Below, piece by piece: positions 45,725-58,177 of a stretch of DNA of 64,000 bases. Position numbers and translations under genes: made by a program. The first letter of the stretch is position 1. Each line of letters begins with the position of its first letter. The stretch is from Fagopyrum homotropicum (lineage: Eukaryota > Streptophyta > Magnoliopsida > Caryophyllales > Polygonaceae): positions 117,304,494-117,368,493 of the forward strand of contig BSWB01000005.1 in the NCBI GenBank assembly GCA_033239125.1, in the 5' to 3' direction. Below the pieces are notes generated by a model. The model saw only the letters and a program-made list of their open reading frames with translations. It did no database searches and was not told the DNA's origin.

Positions 45725-47398
45725 ACGCCCCCGAGTTTGGTCAAGGTAATGACCTTAAAGAAGCGCTTGGTGGGAGGTAACCCATTGGTAACGTTTTTCC
45801 CTTTCTCGTTTTGTTTTTGTTTTAGATTTTTCTATCTTTGTGTGTGTTTCGTGTGCTTAGTGTGTGTGCTAGAGCCTTAGTAGCATTGGAAGCCTTGCTT
45901 GGCAAGTGAATGATGATGAAACCCTCATCGATTATGGGTGGAGCGGACGCGGAACTTGGACGGCTAGCGGTGCCTAGCGCGGGTCCCGACGCCTTGATGA
46001 ATACTTAGAGCTCTCTACCATGGTTGATAGGATCATCCAACATCAATTCCACTTGAGAATCCCGAATACCATAGCAAACCATTTTTACATTGTGAGAACC
46101 TTCTTTCACTCTTCTTTACTTCATTTACACATTGGGGACAATGTGTTTCTAAGTATGGGGTGGGGTTTGCATGATCCTTTGCATGATGAGCATCTAGAGT
46201 AGTTTAATATTTGCATATGTCTTGCATTGTATATATTCATTTCGAAAATCCCATAAAAATTAGAAAATTTAAAAAAAAATTTGTGCTTTCTAGGTTTGGA
46301 TATGACCCTAATGATGAACCTTGTCTTGTGGATTGGCTATGGATGGCCTTATGTGTTAAATTGATGATGCATATGTGGACTTGAAATACTTCTCTTGAAT
46401 CCCATGAATGATTTGTGATCATGATTTTTGCCTAGGATGAATTGAGTATTGAAAGTCGAAATTACATGCTAGTTCTTGCATACCATCTAGGAATGAATGA
46501 GGCAATTCATCTTTCTCTACTTCTCATCTTGATCATGATTGCTTGAGCACCTCAATGGATATAAATTGACCTCTTTTGACCCATCCGGGAATAGGAGCAT
46601 GATAGTGTGTTGATGTGTGTGAAAAGCAAGTATGGGGTGAAAATGTTGATGAAAGAATATCATGCATAAAATGCTGAATTTCTTGTGAAAGTGTAGCCAA
46701 AAATATAGGCTTGGGGACGTTGGCTTAAATGACAAGTAACTCGGTACACTTCACATAATCGGGTGTTGGTGCCTTGCCAAAGTCAAATAAACCAATAGTC
46801 CTAACGAGCTTTGGTATGTGTGCCCGGTATGGATGCACCTCGAAAAATAAGAAAAAGCCCGAGGATGGCTAATCACCAAGGTTTCGGCTTTTGTACACCA
46901 ATGCCATTGTCTCCAAAATAAGTGAAAGAAAAAGAAAAGAAAGAAAAGATAGAGAAAAATATACACTTGAGGGAAGTTGATCGAGGACAAGATTGTGGAG
47001 TTAGTTCCATTCCCGGATTAGCACCACATAGCCTAGAAAAATCCCCACCTAATCACAACGTTTCTTAGCCTTTTATTTCACAAGACCTTATGACCTATTC
47101 GCATGTTTGTAAGACTTAGTAATCTAGATTGGATATGCTCTTGATCTTCTTGGCTTCTTCATTTTTACATTTCATGCAAGCTTTTGAGTTAAGTACAATT
47201 GTCTTTCCATGCCTTCACTTATTTGATGCATGATTGCTTATCCGGAGCTATGAAACATGACTATGAAGGTGATCCAATAGTAGAAGCACAAACCCAAAAA
47301 GATTTTGCCATTTTTCTGCACACATAAATCATGTCATCTCTTAGTCTATAGTTGGGAATTTGCTCGGGGACGAGCAAACCTTAAGTATGGGGTATTTT
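45725..47398 (+). other. Element D 3' non-coding region
   Basis: Carries the post-pol GCGCTT...GGAGGTAACCCA phrase (45751-45788), a hairpin plus AAGTATGGGGT module at 46129-46161 and a second at 47360-47393 (1232 bp apart). A 209-bp conserved block is at 46705-46913. No Athila ORF and no palindromic word cluster are seen here. Confidence 0.75.
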
Positions 47399-49212
47399 TG
47401 ATAACACGATTTATAACTTAGGTTTAGGTAATCATTTAGATAGATTTCTCGCTCATTCATGCACGGTTTAGCACTAGTTCACGACGTTTGCACTCAATTC
47501 ACGAATTATGTCGAGATAGACGTCTACACGGACTTGTGCATTGCTTTGTAGGTATTTTGGGAGATTTAGGAGCTAAAACGATACGTTTGATGATCGTTCA
47601 TCAAGATGACACACCCTCGGACTCATTAGGATGCAAGCTAAAGGCTAAGGAGGACTCATGGAACCTTGCCAACACAAGCCATGCACCAAATCGAAGCTTA
47701 ATGATCAAAGGCAAAGCTGAAGCACAAAATCACGGTCTACTGGCACTCCACGGCCGTGGTTTCAACCGTGGATTTTGCCAGGTTTTCGTGACAGCTGTGC
47801 CACGATCTCTTGGCCAGCTCTTGCAAAGTTGTAGTATAAAAGTGGTCCTGCATTGGCTGAGAGAATCATCTTGGAGCAGCCCTCCATTATCCACTATCAT
47901 CCAATCAAAATATTCTCTCAAGAAGAAGATTCTTGGGAAGAACATTGGAGAAGAAGGCTACCATTGGAGAAGAGCTTGGTTGGAGAAGAAGAAGAGCACA
48001 CCATTGATAGACCTAGAGAGTTTTTGTAGTGAAGGACTTCGGATTCAATTTCTAGAGTTGTATGAACCATTTGAACCTTCTTTAAGAAGGATTGTGAGTT
48101 ATTCTAATTCCATTTTCAGCTTGGTTTTGTTTTAGTTCATTTGTTCATCTCTTTCTCTTCATTATCTTGCAAATGGATGCCATGATTTTATGTTTGATTG
48201 TTTCGATTTCAATTATGAATATTTTAGGCTAAATAGATGTGGTTCTAGGGTAAGGAAAGGACGGTTATGGCTAGGGCTATGATAGGATGGACTTAGATTT
48301 ACCTTTGGATGACTTATGTGCATGAACGTAGTTTCTGTTAGGAATCACGGTCAGTTCTTGCCAAACCACGGCCGTGGAAAGGTAGAACAAACCATGATCT
48401 TATCTGGTTCGATGGATCTAGTCTTAGATTGTTAGAATGTTGAAATCCTAAGTGTTTGTTGAGCTAAATCTATCCTAGGGTGACCTAGTGTTAGCAACTA
48501 AGTGTTAGGAGAGACTTATCCGGTAATCCTTGCTCTTAGATCTCAAAGATGACAAACCCTAGGTAGTGGTGAGCCTCATAAGCCGCCATTGGATTAAGTG
48601 TGCTAGGATGGTTGTTTAGTACTAACCCTTCCGAGACTTACCCGGTAAGGATAGGTTAGATCTTTAGGCGACAATCCGGTTTGTGTAGAATTCCGTCCCT
48701 TAGGTTCTTAGAGACTTATCCGGTGATGAGACCTTAGGAATGGACTAGTGGACCATGAGACCTACCCGGTAATTGATCCTAATCTAGAAATGCTTACTCC
48801 CAACATATCATAGTTAATCCAAGGAATGTTTAGATAGCTTGAGTCTATGCCATAACCGGACTTTCCAACCCCTAGAATCCGCTTTCTTCTATTTTGATCT
48901 ATATCTTGTGTTTATCTTGTTTGCTTGCGTTGATTTGTTAGCATAGTTGATTGTTTATTCCGCATGATTTGTGATCCTTGATTGATCACCAAAAACCCAA
49001 CCAAAAACATTGAGATTTTCATTTCTTTATTTCCTTCTCTTTTCTTAACTTAGATCTTCACTAGACTTAATCATAAATTGAATCAATCTCACCTTAGTCT
49101 TTGTGTTCGACCTCGGAATACTATCCCTACTACAAACGTCCCGTACACCTCGGTTGAATATAATGAGAATATAAATTTAAAACCCATTGCGTGTCACATC
49201 CTGAGCGTAACA
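47399..49212 (+). repeat. Element D 3' LTR
   Basis: 1814 bp. Near 49147 the U5 phrase CACTGCGG...GATAAATATAAC of the 5' LTR is replaced by the shorter CACCTCGGTTGAATATAATG. It ends GCGTAACA at 49212. Confidence 0.9.
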
Positions 49213-49601
49213 ATACATACAGGTTCTATTTGAGAAAAAACGTCAAAAACCAATTTGAAAAAAAAAATTTAGCTTGACCGAGACGTTCTTGACCAAACGA
49301 GGTCATGAAAACCGAGGCACGTCTCGGTTGAACACCTCGGACACCGTTAGAACACCTCGACCGAGATGGGTTTTTAACTGAAAGATTTTCGAACGTTTTG
49401 TGCTTCTATTCTGGATATGACCTCGATGAAGATAATTGTTTGCAGATTGGCTTTGAAATTTTTATATGCTCGAAAGGTTTTATGATATGTTTAAGTTACT
49501 AAATGCTTTGTTTGAAATTCTAACATGTTTAATTCTTTGTTTTTATCAAAATTATTTTGGATTTGAAGGTTGACACCACATAATGAGTTCTCTTTGATCT
49601 G
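49213..49601 (+). other. Element F 3' non-coding region, part 2
   Basis: Resumes element F after D. It contains a dense word cluster (49273-49367) with GACCGAGACG, CCGAGGCACGTCTCGGTTGA, ACACCTCGG and CTCGACCGAGATGG. It joins directly to the middle of the LTR at about 49602. The distal module, the conserved 209-bp block and the first 250 bp of the 3' LTR are therefore missing. Confidence 0.65.
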
Positions 49602-50404
49602 GAACCATGGAAATGAGATGAAAGATTAATTTTGGACCAGATCAAAGAGATTGACGCTTAACTGAGATTCACCTCGGTTGGCTACAGTGCCACCTCGGTC
49701 GAGGTGATCTTCAGGACAGGCTAGACCGAGGCGAATATTATGACGGCCACGAGATCTTTATTTTTGGCTGAGATCTTCTATTTTTGGAAAGAGAATTTTC
49801 TACATTTTAGGATGATTTTTTGAAAGGAAGTATATCTTTTTGGCTGATCTATTTGGAAGATTGGAAGATATTTTATAGAAGGAAATTGCCTTTAAGGATA
49901 TTTTATCTTTGGAAAGTGATTCTCCTATATAAGAAGATGGATTTTTTGGAATTAAATTATCTCAGAATCAAGGAGATCTCGGAGTTGCAGTTCCCCAGAT
50001 CATAAAGTTGAAGCAAGTTTGGAAGGTTAAAGGAAGTTGGCTTGAAGGAAGGTTGAAGGTTTTGAAAGAAGTTGTAAGATTTTCTTAGTTTGTGTTGATT
50101 TGTTGTCTTTCTGATTGTGATTGAGGAACGCAGTTTGTTTGTTTGTTTGTTTGTTTGTTTGAGTTATTGAGATCTTTGTGTTAAGGTTTTCTTGTTTGAA
50201 GATTGATTCCTTTCTTATATATTTGATTATTGTTATCATGATGATTGTTGGCTAAGTTCTTTATGCGATTCTAGGGTGATTGGTTGAAGGTTGTGGGAAA
50301 GACGATGAAAGAATAAGCCTTTACCCCAGTGGACCTTGAAAGCTTGAGCCTTTACCTTAACTGACGAACAACTCGGTCAGTCGTGGAACATCTCGACCGA
50401 GATG
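49602..50404 (+). repeat. Element F 3' LTR, 5'-truncated first part
   Basis: Aligns from GGAACCATGGAAAT with the 5' LTR from 35,243, including TATA CCTATATAAG at 49924-49933. A (GTTT)n run occurs near 50133-50160. Beyond about 50,320 it continues with sequence missing from the 5' LTR, ending ACATCTCGACCGAGATG. Element C inserts there. Confidence 0.75.
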
Positions 50405-50679
50405 TGTTAGCATGAAATATTGTAATATTTTAGGCACGTTTTCTAAGTGTATTTGATTCATATTGATAGTCTTTGATTTAGCATTGTTGCATTTGTGAGC
50501 TAGTTTGCCTATATTGTCGATATGGATGTCTACACTAGCTTTATGTTGATTATAGGAGATTGAGAGCCATTTCCGAACAGAATCGAGCAAAGATGAGTTG
50601 ATTGAGTGTGTCCATGGATTGAGGGCATTCTTAGGAGCAAAATGGATACCAACTTCAGGAATGCACGAGGCTAGGGAAG

Positions 50680-50876
50680 AATCACGTTCTTGCCCTAAAC
50701 CACGCTCTAAAATACGGCCGTACTACAAACCACGTTCAGTTCCACGGCCGTGGAACCCTGCAAGAGAAGCGTGATTCATTCCAGGAGCTTTTACGGTCGT
50801 GGAATCCATGGTTCAAACCGTGTTGATTCCCACGCTCTAAATTACGGTCGTGGAACCTTCCACGACCATGATCTTG
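50680..50876 (+). promoter_or_regulatory. Element C word cluster 1 (upstream of TATA), dense
   Basis: About eight word copies within 200 bp, including TACGGCCGTA (50713-50722), TTCCACGGCCGTGGAA (50740-50755), TACGGTCGTGG twice, and CCACGACC. It ends about 70 bp before the TATA box. The 3' LTR has the same cluster with its palindrome at 62261-62276. Confidence 0.75.
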
Positions 50877-51520
50877 GCGATCTTTTTCGCCACATTTTGA
50901 AGCCACGATCTTTTGAAGATTGAGTCGGGCCGATATCTTATCTTGCCCTATAAAAAGACGGACGAAAGGAGATTCCGTCATCCTCGCTTACTCCCGCTTA
51001 GACGCGTTTTGCGACCTCGTTTTAGAGTTACGCTTGCACCTTCACTTTGGAGATTTTGGCGGTTCTTGCAAAAGACGTATTTTGCCCTTCCTTAGAGTTG
51101 CCCTAATCTCGCACTTTTGGTGGAGATTGCTGTGGAGATTTCCGGATTGACGGAAGATCGAAGTTTTTGGAAGATTGTTGCAAGAAGAATTCTCTTCTTG
51201 TTTAGGTTTGATTTGGAAGACGGATTGACATCCCGTTCTTCTTTCTTTCCTAAGATTGTGATTGTTTGCTTTATTCTGAATCTATTGACAATATTCATTC
51301 TTGATTGTGACATTGAGATTGGTTTGAAGTTTATTGAAAGTTTTCGGAAGTTTTCATCTTTCAATCTTTTAATCTTTGAATTTGATATCATAATGATGAT
51401 TGTTGGCTAGAAACCCTTAACAATTCTAGGGTGAAGGGTTGATAGTTGTGGCTTAGATGATGATAGATCGATCGTAAACAGATTAGACCCTGAGAGTTAG
51501 AGAGAATCGTCGACGAACCC

Positions 51521-51590
51521 TAAATCACGGTTTGTTCTTGAGTTCCACGGCCGTGGAATCTCAAGATCCACCCGTAATTTCCCTTAAGTT
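51521..51590 (+). promoter_or_regulatory. Element C word cluster 2 (LTR, downstream half)
   Basis: AAATCACGG, TTCCACGGCCGTGGAA (51543-51558) and CCCGTAATTT with spacers of about 12-14 bp. Spacer wording (TGTTCTTGAG, AGATCCAC) resembles that of cluster 2 in B (TGTTCATCAG, TGATCCAC), although the words differ. Confidence 0.75.
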
Positions 51591-52176
51591 TACGAACCTG
51601 CTTTTACTTTAATCCAAAGTTAAAGATTTGCTTTAACTTAGTTTAGGCTTGCCTTTTCTAGGTGGTAGTGAAGCCTCAACAACCTCTACCTCGATTGTGA
51701 GTGTCACAACCGTAATCGGTTAAGTTAGTCTTGATCCTTGGATTGCAAGTTTGGGTATTTGACATTAATTCTTACCTTTAGATCCTTTCTATATTGAAGC
51801 CTCAACAACCTTTATAGAGAGTGTCTTGTGGGTGAGTCATATAAGGTTTTTGGAACTTCACCGTACGATTATCTTACATTAGCATACCTTTGCATATCTC
51901 AACTCTGTCTTTATATCATTAAAAATATCTTGAATCGATTGCCACAGCTGGATACTTGGATCTTTAGGATTGTTGTTTTCCTAATAATTTGCAAAGCTCT
52001 TACATTCAATTGCTTGATAACCTACGATCGGATTTATTCTCCCCAAATCCCTGTGTTCGATACTCTGGAATTCTTGCTAATCTACGTCGATCCGTACACT
52101 ACGGGTTCGCTTGCTTGATTCTAGTTTTATAAATTTAAAGCTTATTTGCACGCACGTTTAGGGGCGAACAAGTTTT

Positions 52177-52194
52177 TGGCGCCGTTGCCGGGGA
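52177..52194 (+). other. Element C primer-binding site (tRNA-Asp type)
   Basis: TGGCGCCGTTGCCGGGGA, seven bases after the LTR end. Confidence 0.9.
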
Positions 52195-52272
52195 TTTGGT
52201 TTAAGCCGAATTCGGTTATCGGTTGTCAAGCTTGGGAGCTTTGCTCTCGTTATTTGATATTTCTTTGAGTGC

Positions 52273-55200
52273 ATGCGTCTAGGAACACCGAAGACCTCTT
52301 ACCTCTTGATCAAGAGCTTGAGAGGACTTTAAGGCAGAAGCGCAAGGAAAAGAAGATGGCTGAAAAACACGAACGTGATCTTCAAGCGGAGTTGGCGGAG
52401 AAGGAAGCTCAACTCCAATGGAATGAGAACCTCCGCCAGGATGAAATGGATCGTCATCAATCTCAAGTTAACAATCTACAAGACATGATCTTCCAAATGA
52501 GGATAGAACTAAGCGACCTTAAAAATAAGGGAAGCAAGAAATCCTCAAGAAGGGCATCAAGATCTAGAAGAAAAGGTCACTCATCCGCTGATGAGAGTGA
52601 TTCTTCCATGCCACCGCTAGAGGAGATTGATCCCACAATCAATGTGAATCCTTTCCATCCACGAGGAGCTGCTAATCGCCGCATTCCACCTAGGAATGCG
52701 AGGATCGAACGTGTAGATGAAGAGCCAAGAACTCTTGGCCAGCGGATGGATCCAACACAACAACCACGCCGTTTGGGCGTGAATTTTGATGCTGAAGATG
52801 TGCAAGGGTTTAGCTTCAACCCTCAAGTTATTACTCTTGTTCGCCAAAACCAATTTGGCGGGACAAGCGCTGAATCTCCACACCAACACTTGCAAAACTT
52901 TGAGTGTATGATGGAGACAATGAGACCGAAGAGTGCTACCACCAACAACTATAAGCTCAAGCCTTTCTTCTTCTCCTTGAAGGGGAAAGCGTTGTCTTGG
53001 TACCAAGCTCTTCCTAGGGGGAAACTAGACACGTGGGAAGACCTTTCCGCGGAGTTCCTCACCAAATTCTTTCCGCCATCCAAAACGGCGGAACTTAGAG
53101 GTAAGATCAATGCATTTTCCATGAGGTCTAACGAAAGTTTGTTTCAATCATGGGAAAGGTTTCAGGACTTGTTATTGGATTGCCCTCATCATGGCATATC
53201 CAAGCTTGCATTGCTAGAGATTTACTACAAGGGGCTGGATGCGGGAACGCAATTCAACCTCCAATCCCTCTCATGTGGAACATTCATGGACATGAGAGAA
53301 GATGACGCTTGGGACTTCATCGAGAAGCAAGCAAGGGTCATAGAGAAGTATTCCCACCGGAAAGTGGAGGGAAATCGTGTGGAGCAAGGAGCAAAGCTCA
53401 CACATGAAGCTCAAAATCAGATTTTCTCCCTCAACAATGAGATCAAAGAGTTGAAGGAGGCGATCAAGACCAACTTCCCAAAGCAACAAGGGAAGGATGT
53501 TGGCTATTTGGGCAACAACAATGGCGGTGATAACACCAACCGCAACAACAACAACCGGAATAACAATTGGAATGGAAACAACAACAACCGGAACAACAAT
53601 TGGAACAACAATAGGGGTTCAAACAACAACAATTGGCGCTCCAATCAACAAAATTCCGGTAACTCTTATCCTTCCAATTCAAATTCACTAACTCCACCTT
53701 CCTCTTCCTCTACTCCTTTGAAAAGCCAGGGCAATCATCTAATGGAGGAAACAATACGGGAAAGGAGAAGCCCGGTCCCATGTTGGAAACGATTTTGGGA
53801 AAGCTTCAAGGGTTGGAGAACCGCATCATTAAGGTTAACGATCAAATTTCTAAGGTTGATAAAGCTCAAAAGGTTTTAGAAAACCAAATGTTCAGCCATG
53901 CGGAGGAAGTTCCTAGGAATCAAGGGAAACTTCCAGGAAAAACGGAGGACAACCCTAAGGGAAGGGTAATGGCAATCACAACTAGGAGCGGAGTGACTAA
54001 CACCGATCCGCAGCCTAAGTTCGTTGAAGTCCCCGTAGAGAAAGACAAAGAGAAGGGGAAGGAGAAGGAAGATGTCTACGTTCCTCCTCCAGCTTATAAA
54101 CCTCTCCTACCATTCCCTCAATCTAGAGCGAGAGCGCGCCTAGATAAATAGTTTGGTAAGTTCATAGAACTCATGAGCAAGCTGCATATTAATATACCAT
54201 TTATTGATGCTATTGTAGGTATGCCGGCTTATGGCAAGTTCTTGAAGGAGCTCCTCTCTAACAAGAGGAAGCTAGAAGACTTCGGAGAGGTTAAGATGAG
54301 TTCGGATTCTTCGGATCTCATCAAGACCATGAAGGAGAAAATGCCCCCAAAGCTAAAGGATCCGGGGTCATTTTGCATTCGCATAGGAGTGGGAGATGTC
54401 ACATATGACACTTTGTGTGACTTAGGAGCAAGTGTGAGCATCATACCACTTGCGTTGTGTAGGAAGATCGGTTTAGGCGACCCTAAACCGGTGAAGATGA
54501 CGTTGTACATGGCGGATCGATCCATCACTCGCCCCGTCGGTATCGTAGAAGACGTCCCGGTCAAGCTAGGTAAATTCTTTGTCCCCATTGATTTTGTCGT
54601 GCTTGATATTCCTGCAGATAGTCCAGCCCCGATCATACTCGGAAGACCGTTTCTTGCAACTTCCGGCTGCATAGTCGATTGCAAGAATGGTAGACTCGCT
54701 TTTGATATAGGAGAAGAGAAAGTAGAATTCGTTCTTTCCACTCTAGTGAAGGAGCCGATCTTTGATGAGGATATATTCGATATCCAAGATGAAGAAGGGT
54801 TATCTAGGGAGGAGGTAAGTGCGATTCTCTTTAACGATCCTTTACAAAAAGTCATTACCATGAGCCTAACAAATGTAGGGGAAGAAGAAGAGTGCAATGA
54901 GGCAATTGAAGCCTTAGAAGCACAAGAAGAGATGGGTGAAGTGGAGTTCGAAAAACTCCACGATGAGGCAAAAAATGTGAGAATCCACGGTCACACACTG
55001 TATTCCACGGCCGTGGATTTCACACCCAAATCCGTGTCCCACTCCAGGGGGTTATACGGTCGTGGAGAAGACATGACAACCGTATTTCCCTTCCACGCCC
55101 TAAACCACGGCCGTGGAGGCCATGAGGAACCCGTAATTTTGGGCGTGGAAAGGAGTGATCGAGACACTTCTTCAACTTCTTCTGATTCTTCTCCCACACA

Positions 55201-58177
55201 CTCATCACTCTTAGAAACTTCTAAGGAGACATTGGATGCTTCTCAAGGATCATTGGAAGCTCCAAAAGCAATGGAACTCAAACCACTTCCTACTCATCTA
55301 AGGTACGCTTTTCTAGGACCTAATTCTACCTTTCCGGTTATTGTTAGTTCCGATCTAAGCATAGATGAACATAATCAGCTCATGATTGTCCTTAGGAAAC
55401 ATAGGAAAGCTTTAGGCTATACTATTGAGGACTTAGTAGGAATTAAACCCTCCCTATGCATGCATAAGATACTAATGGAGGAAGATTTTAGAACTTCAAG
55501 ACAACCTCAAAGGCGGTTGAATCCGACCATGAAGGAGGTTGTCAAGAAGGAAATTCTTAAGCTTCTTGATGCAGATATCATCTACCCTATCTCCGATAGT
55601 AAGTGGGTGAGTCCGGTTCAAGTAGTTCCGAAGAAGGGAGGAATGACGGTCATCACCAACAAAAACAACGAACTCATTCCTACCCGAACTGTGACGGGAT
55701 GGCGGATGTGCATAGACTACCGGAAGCTCAACAATGCAACGCAGAAGGATCATTTCCCATTGCCATTCATTGATCAAATGCTTGAAAGGTTAGCACAACA
55801 TTCACATTTTTGCTACCTTGACGGTTATAGTGGTTTCTTTCAGATTCCGATACACCCGGATGATCAAGAGAAGACCACATTCACGTGCCCATGGGGTACG
55901 TTTGCTTATAGGAGAATGCCGTTCGGGCTTTGCAACGCCCCAGCCACCTTCCAACGGTGCATGATGGCCATCTTCTCCGAATACATAGAGGAAATCATGG
56001 AAGTCTTCATGGACGACTTCTCCGTATACGGTTCCTCTTTTAACGATTGTCTTTCTAACCTTTCTCTTGTTTTGCAAAGGTGTGAAGACACTAACCTAGT
56101 TCTAAATTGGGAGAAGTGTCAATTTATGGTTAAGGAAGGAATTGTATTAGGCCACTTAGTCTCTAGTAGAGGGATAGAAGTAGACAAGGCTAACATAGAG
56201 ACCATAGAGAAGCTTCCTCCCCCAATTTCGGTGAAAGGGATAAGAAGTTTCCTAGGACATGCTGGATTTTATAGACGTTTCATTAAGGACTTTTCTAAGA
56301 TATCAAAACCTCTCACTAATCTATTGATGAAGGATGCGGTTTTTGAGTTTTCGCAGGAATGTTTGGATGCGTTTAACACCATTCGGCAAGCTCTAATTTC
56401 AGCACCTATTATCCAACCCCCGGATTGGACTCTTCCCTTTGAGATTATGTGCGATGCTAGTGACGTAGCTATTGGAGCTGTTCTTGGACAACGAAAGGAA
56501 GGGAGAACCCATGCCATATACTATGCTAGCAAGACGCTAGATGAAGCGCAGCTCAACTAGGCCACTACCGAAAAAGAGTTTTTAGCCATGGTCTATGCTA
56601 TTGACAAGTTTCGCTCTTATCTTGTAGGTGAAAAGGTGATTGTCTACACGGATCATGCTACGATCCGGTACCTCCTTGCGAAGAAAGATGCGAAGCCAAG
56701 GCTAATTAGATGGATTCTTCTCCTACAAGAATTCGATCTTGAGATCCGCGACAAGAAAGGTTCAGAAAATTCTATTGCGGATCATTTGAGTCGCCTAACA
56801 CATCTAGAGGACGACCATTTACCCATCGACGACTCCTTCCCGGACGAACACCTACACCTTATTGAGGAGTGCATCGATGTGATCTCCAAAGGTAACGAAC
56901 CATGGTTTGCTGATTTTGTTAACTATTTGGTTTGTCAGGAGATACCACCCGGATTATCCTACGCACAAAGGAAGAAGTTCTTTAAGGATGTCCGAGAATA
57001 CTTTTGGAACGAGCCTCTCCTCTTTAAGAGAGGTCCGGATGGCATCATTCGGCGATGTGTGCCGGAAGATGAGATGCAAAGTGTCATCCGTCATTGTCAT
57101 TCACTACCTTGTGGAGGACACGCTAGTTCAAACAAGACTAGCGCAAAGGTATTGCAATCTGGATTCTTTTGGCCTACTTTGTTTAGAGATGTGCAATCCT
57201 CTGTTTCTTGCTGCGATGCTTGTCAAAGAACAGGCAATATCTCTAGGAGGAATGAGATGCCCCTCAACAACATCCAAGAGGTGGAGATTTTCGACGTTTG
57301 GGGAGTTGATTTTATGGGACCGTTCCCATCCTCTTGTGGAAACCAATACATACTATTGACGGTAGATTACGTTTCTAGATGGGTGGAAGCAATTGCCTCT
57401 CCCACCAATGATGCTATGGTGGTGGTTAAGTTCTTCAACAAGACCATCTTCCCACGATTTGGGACGCCAAGGACTATCATTAGTGATGGAGGTTCTCACT
57501 TCATTGCCCGGCGCTTTGAAGCTCTTCTAGCTAAGTATGGGGTTACTCACAAGATCGCTACCCCTTATCATCCACAAACAAGTGGACAAGTTGAGATCTC
57601 AAATAGGGAGATCAAAGGAATTCTAGAGAAGACGGTTTCAAGGACTAGGAAGGATTGGTCCTTGAAGCTTGACGATGCATTGTGGGCATACCGGACTGCA
57701 TACAAGACTCCCATAGGAACCACACCATACAACCTTGTGTATGGGAAGTCTTGTCACTTGCCGGTAGAGTTGGAGCACAAAGCGTTTTGGGCTATCAAGT
57801 GGTTGAACTTCAGCATGAAGGAAGCGGGAGAGAAGCGTCTCCTAGACATCAATGAGTTGGATGAACTCCGCTTGAATGCTTATGAAAACGCTAAGATCTA
57901 TAAGGAGAGGGTGAAACGTTGGCATGATAAGCATATCATTCCAAAGGACTTTAAAGAAGGAGATCAAGTTCTCCTCTTCAATTCAAGGCTTTTTCTCTTT
58001 CCAGGTAAACCTAAATCTCGTTGGACCGGACCTTTTCTAATCAAGCGTGTTTTCCCCCATGGTGCAGTTGAAGTATGGGGTGAAACAGGCGGAAGCTTTA
58101 AGGTGAACGGCCAACGACTCAAGAAGTATACGCCGGAACTCCAAGCTGAAGAGTTCGCGCCTACCGCACTCGAATAA
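52273..58177 (+). pseudogene. Element C gag-pol polyprotein, frameshifted and with two stops
   Basis: The expected ATG (52273) is one frame off from the readable gag, so an indel lies near 52,280. The next in-frame ATG (52356) gives MAEKHERDLQAEL. Gag has FGGTSAESPHQHLQNFE and a long Asn/Arg-rich tail (53500-53650) that probably binds RNA. A second frameshift is near 53,715-53,725. Protease has LCDLGASVSIIP (near 54,420), then the linker, then RT (WRMCIDYRKLN, EVFMDDFSVY). RNase H has EIMCDASDVAIGAVL, and integrase has HCHSLPCGGH, CCDACQ, WGVDFMGPF, IISDGGSHF and QVEISNREIK. Stops: TAG at 54149-54151 and TAG at 56558-56560. Catalytic residues in RT and integrase look intact. Confidence 0.9.
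54980..55145 (+). promoter_or_regulatory. Element C word cluster 3 (inside the protease-RT linker)
   Basis: ATCCACGGTC, CCACGGCCGTGG (55005-55016), TACGGTCGTGG, CCACGGCCGTGG (55105-55116), CCCGTAATTT and GGCGTGG lie inside coding sequence, at the same linker position as in B and D. Confidence 0.75.

Larger units (their letters stand above)
38030..49212 (+). mobile_element. Element D: Athila-lineage LTR retrotransposon (11.2 kb)
   Basis: LTRs 38030-39861 and 47399-49212 (1832 and 1814 bp) have TG...CA ends. They differ by about 17 substitutions plus one 18-bp-shorter replacement near the 3' end of the right LTR. Gag-pol and 3' non-coding sequence are close to B. The middle of the LTRs and the palindromic word differ from B. 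The 5-bp flanks (ATTTT and ATACA) do not match, so no TSD is visible. It lies in the 3' non-coding part of element F. Confidence 0.9.
50405..52170 (+). repeat. Element C 5' LTR
   Basis: TATA box CTATAAAAAG at 50948-50957 (3' copy 62469-62478). The LTR starts with a perfect small inverted repeat AAATATT-GT-AATATTT. U5 phrases GTGTTCGATACTCTGGAAT and CCGTACACTACGGGTTCGC are near 52055 and 52092. Confidence 0.95.

Noticed and set aside
51117..51410. 97-codon open stretch in both C LTRs (also 62639-62932)
   Set aside because: Starts at GTG in LTR sequence downstream of the TATA box. It has hydrophobic low-information content and no homology that I can see.
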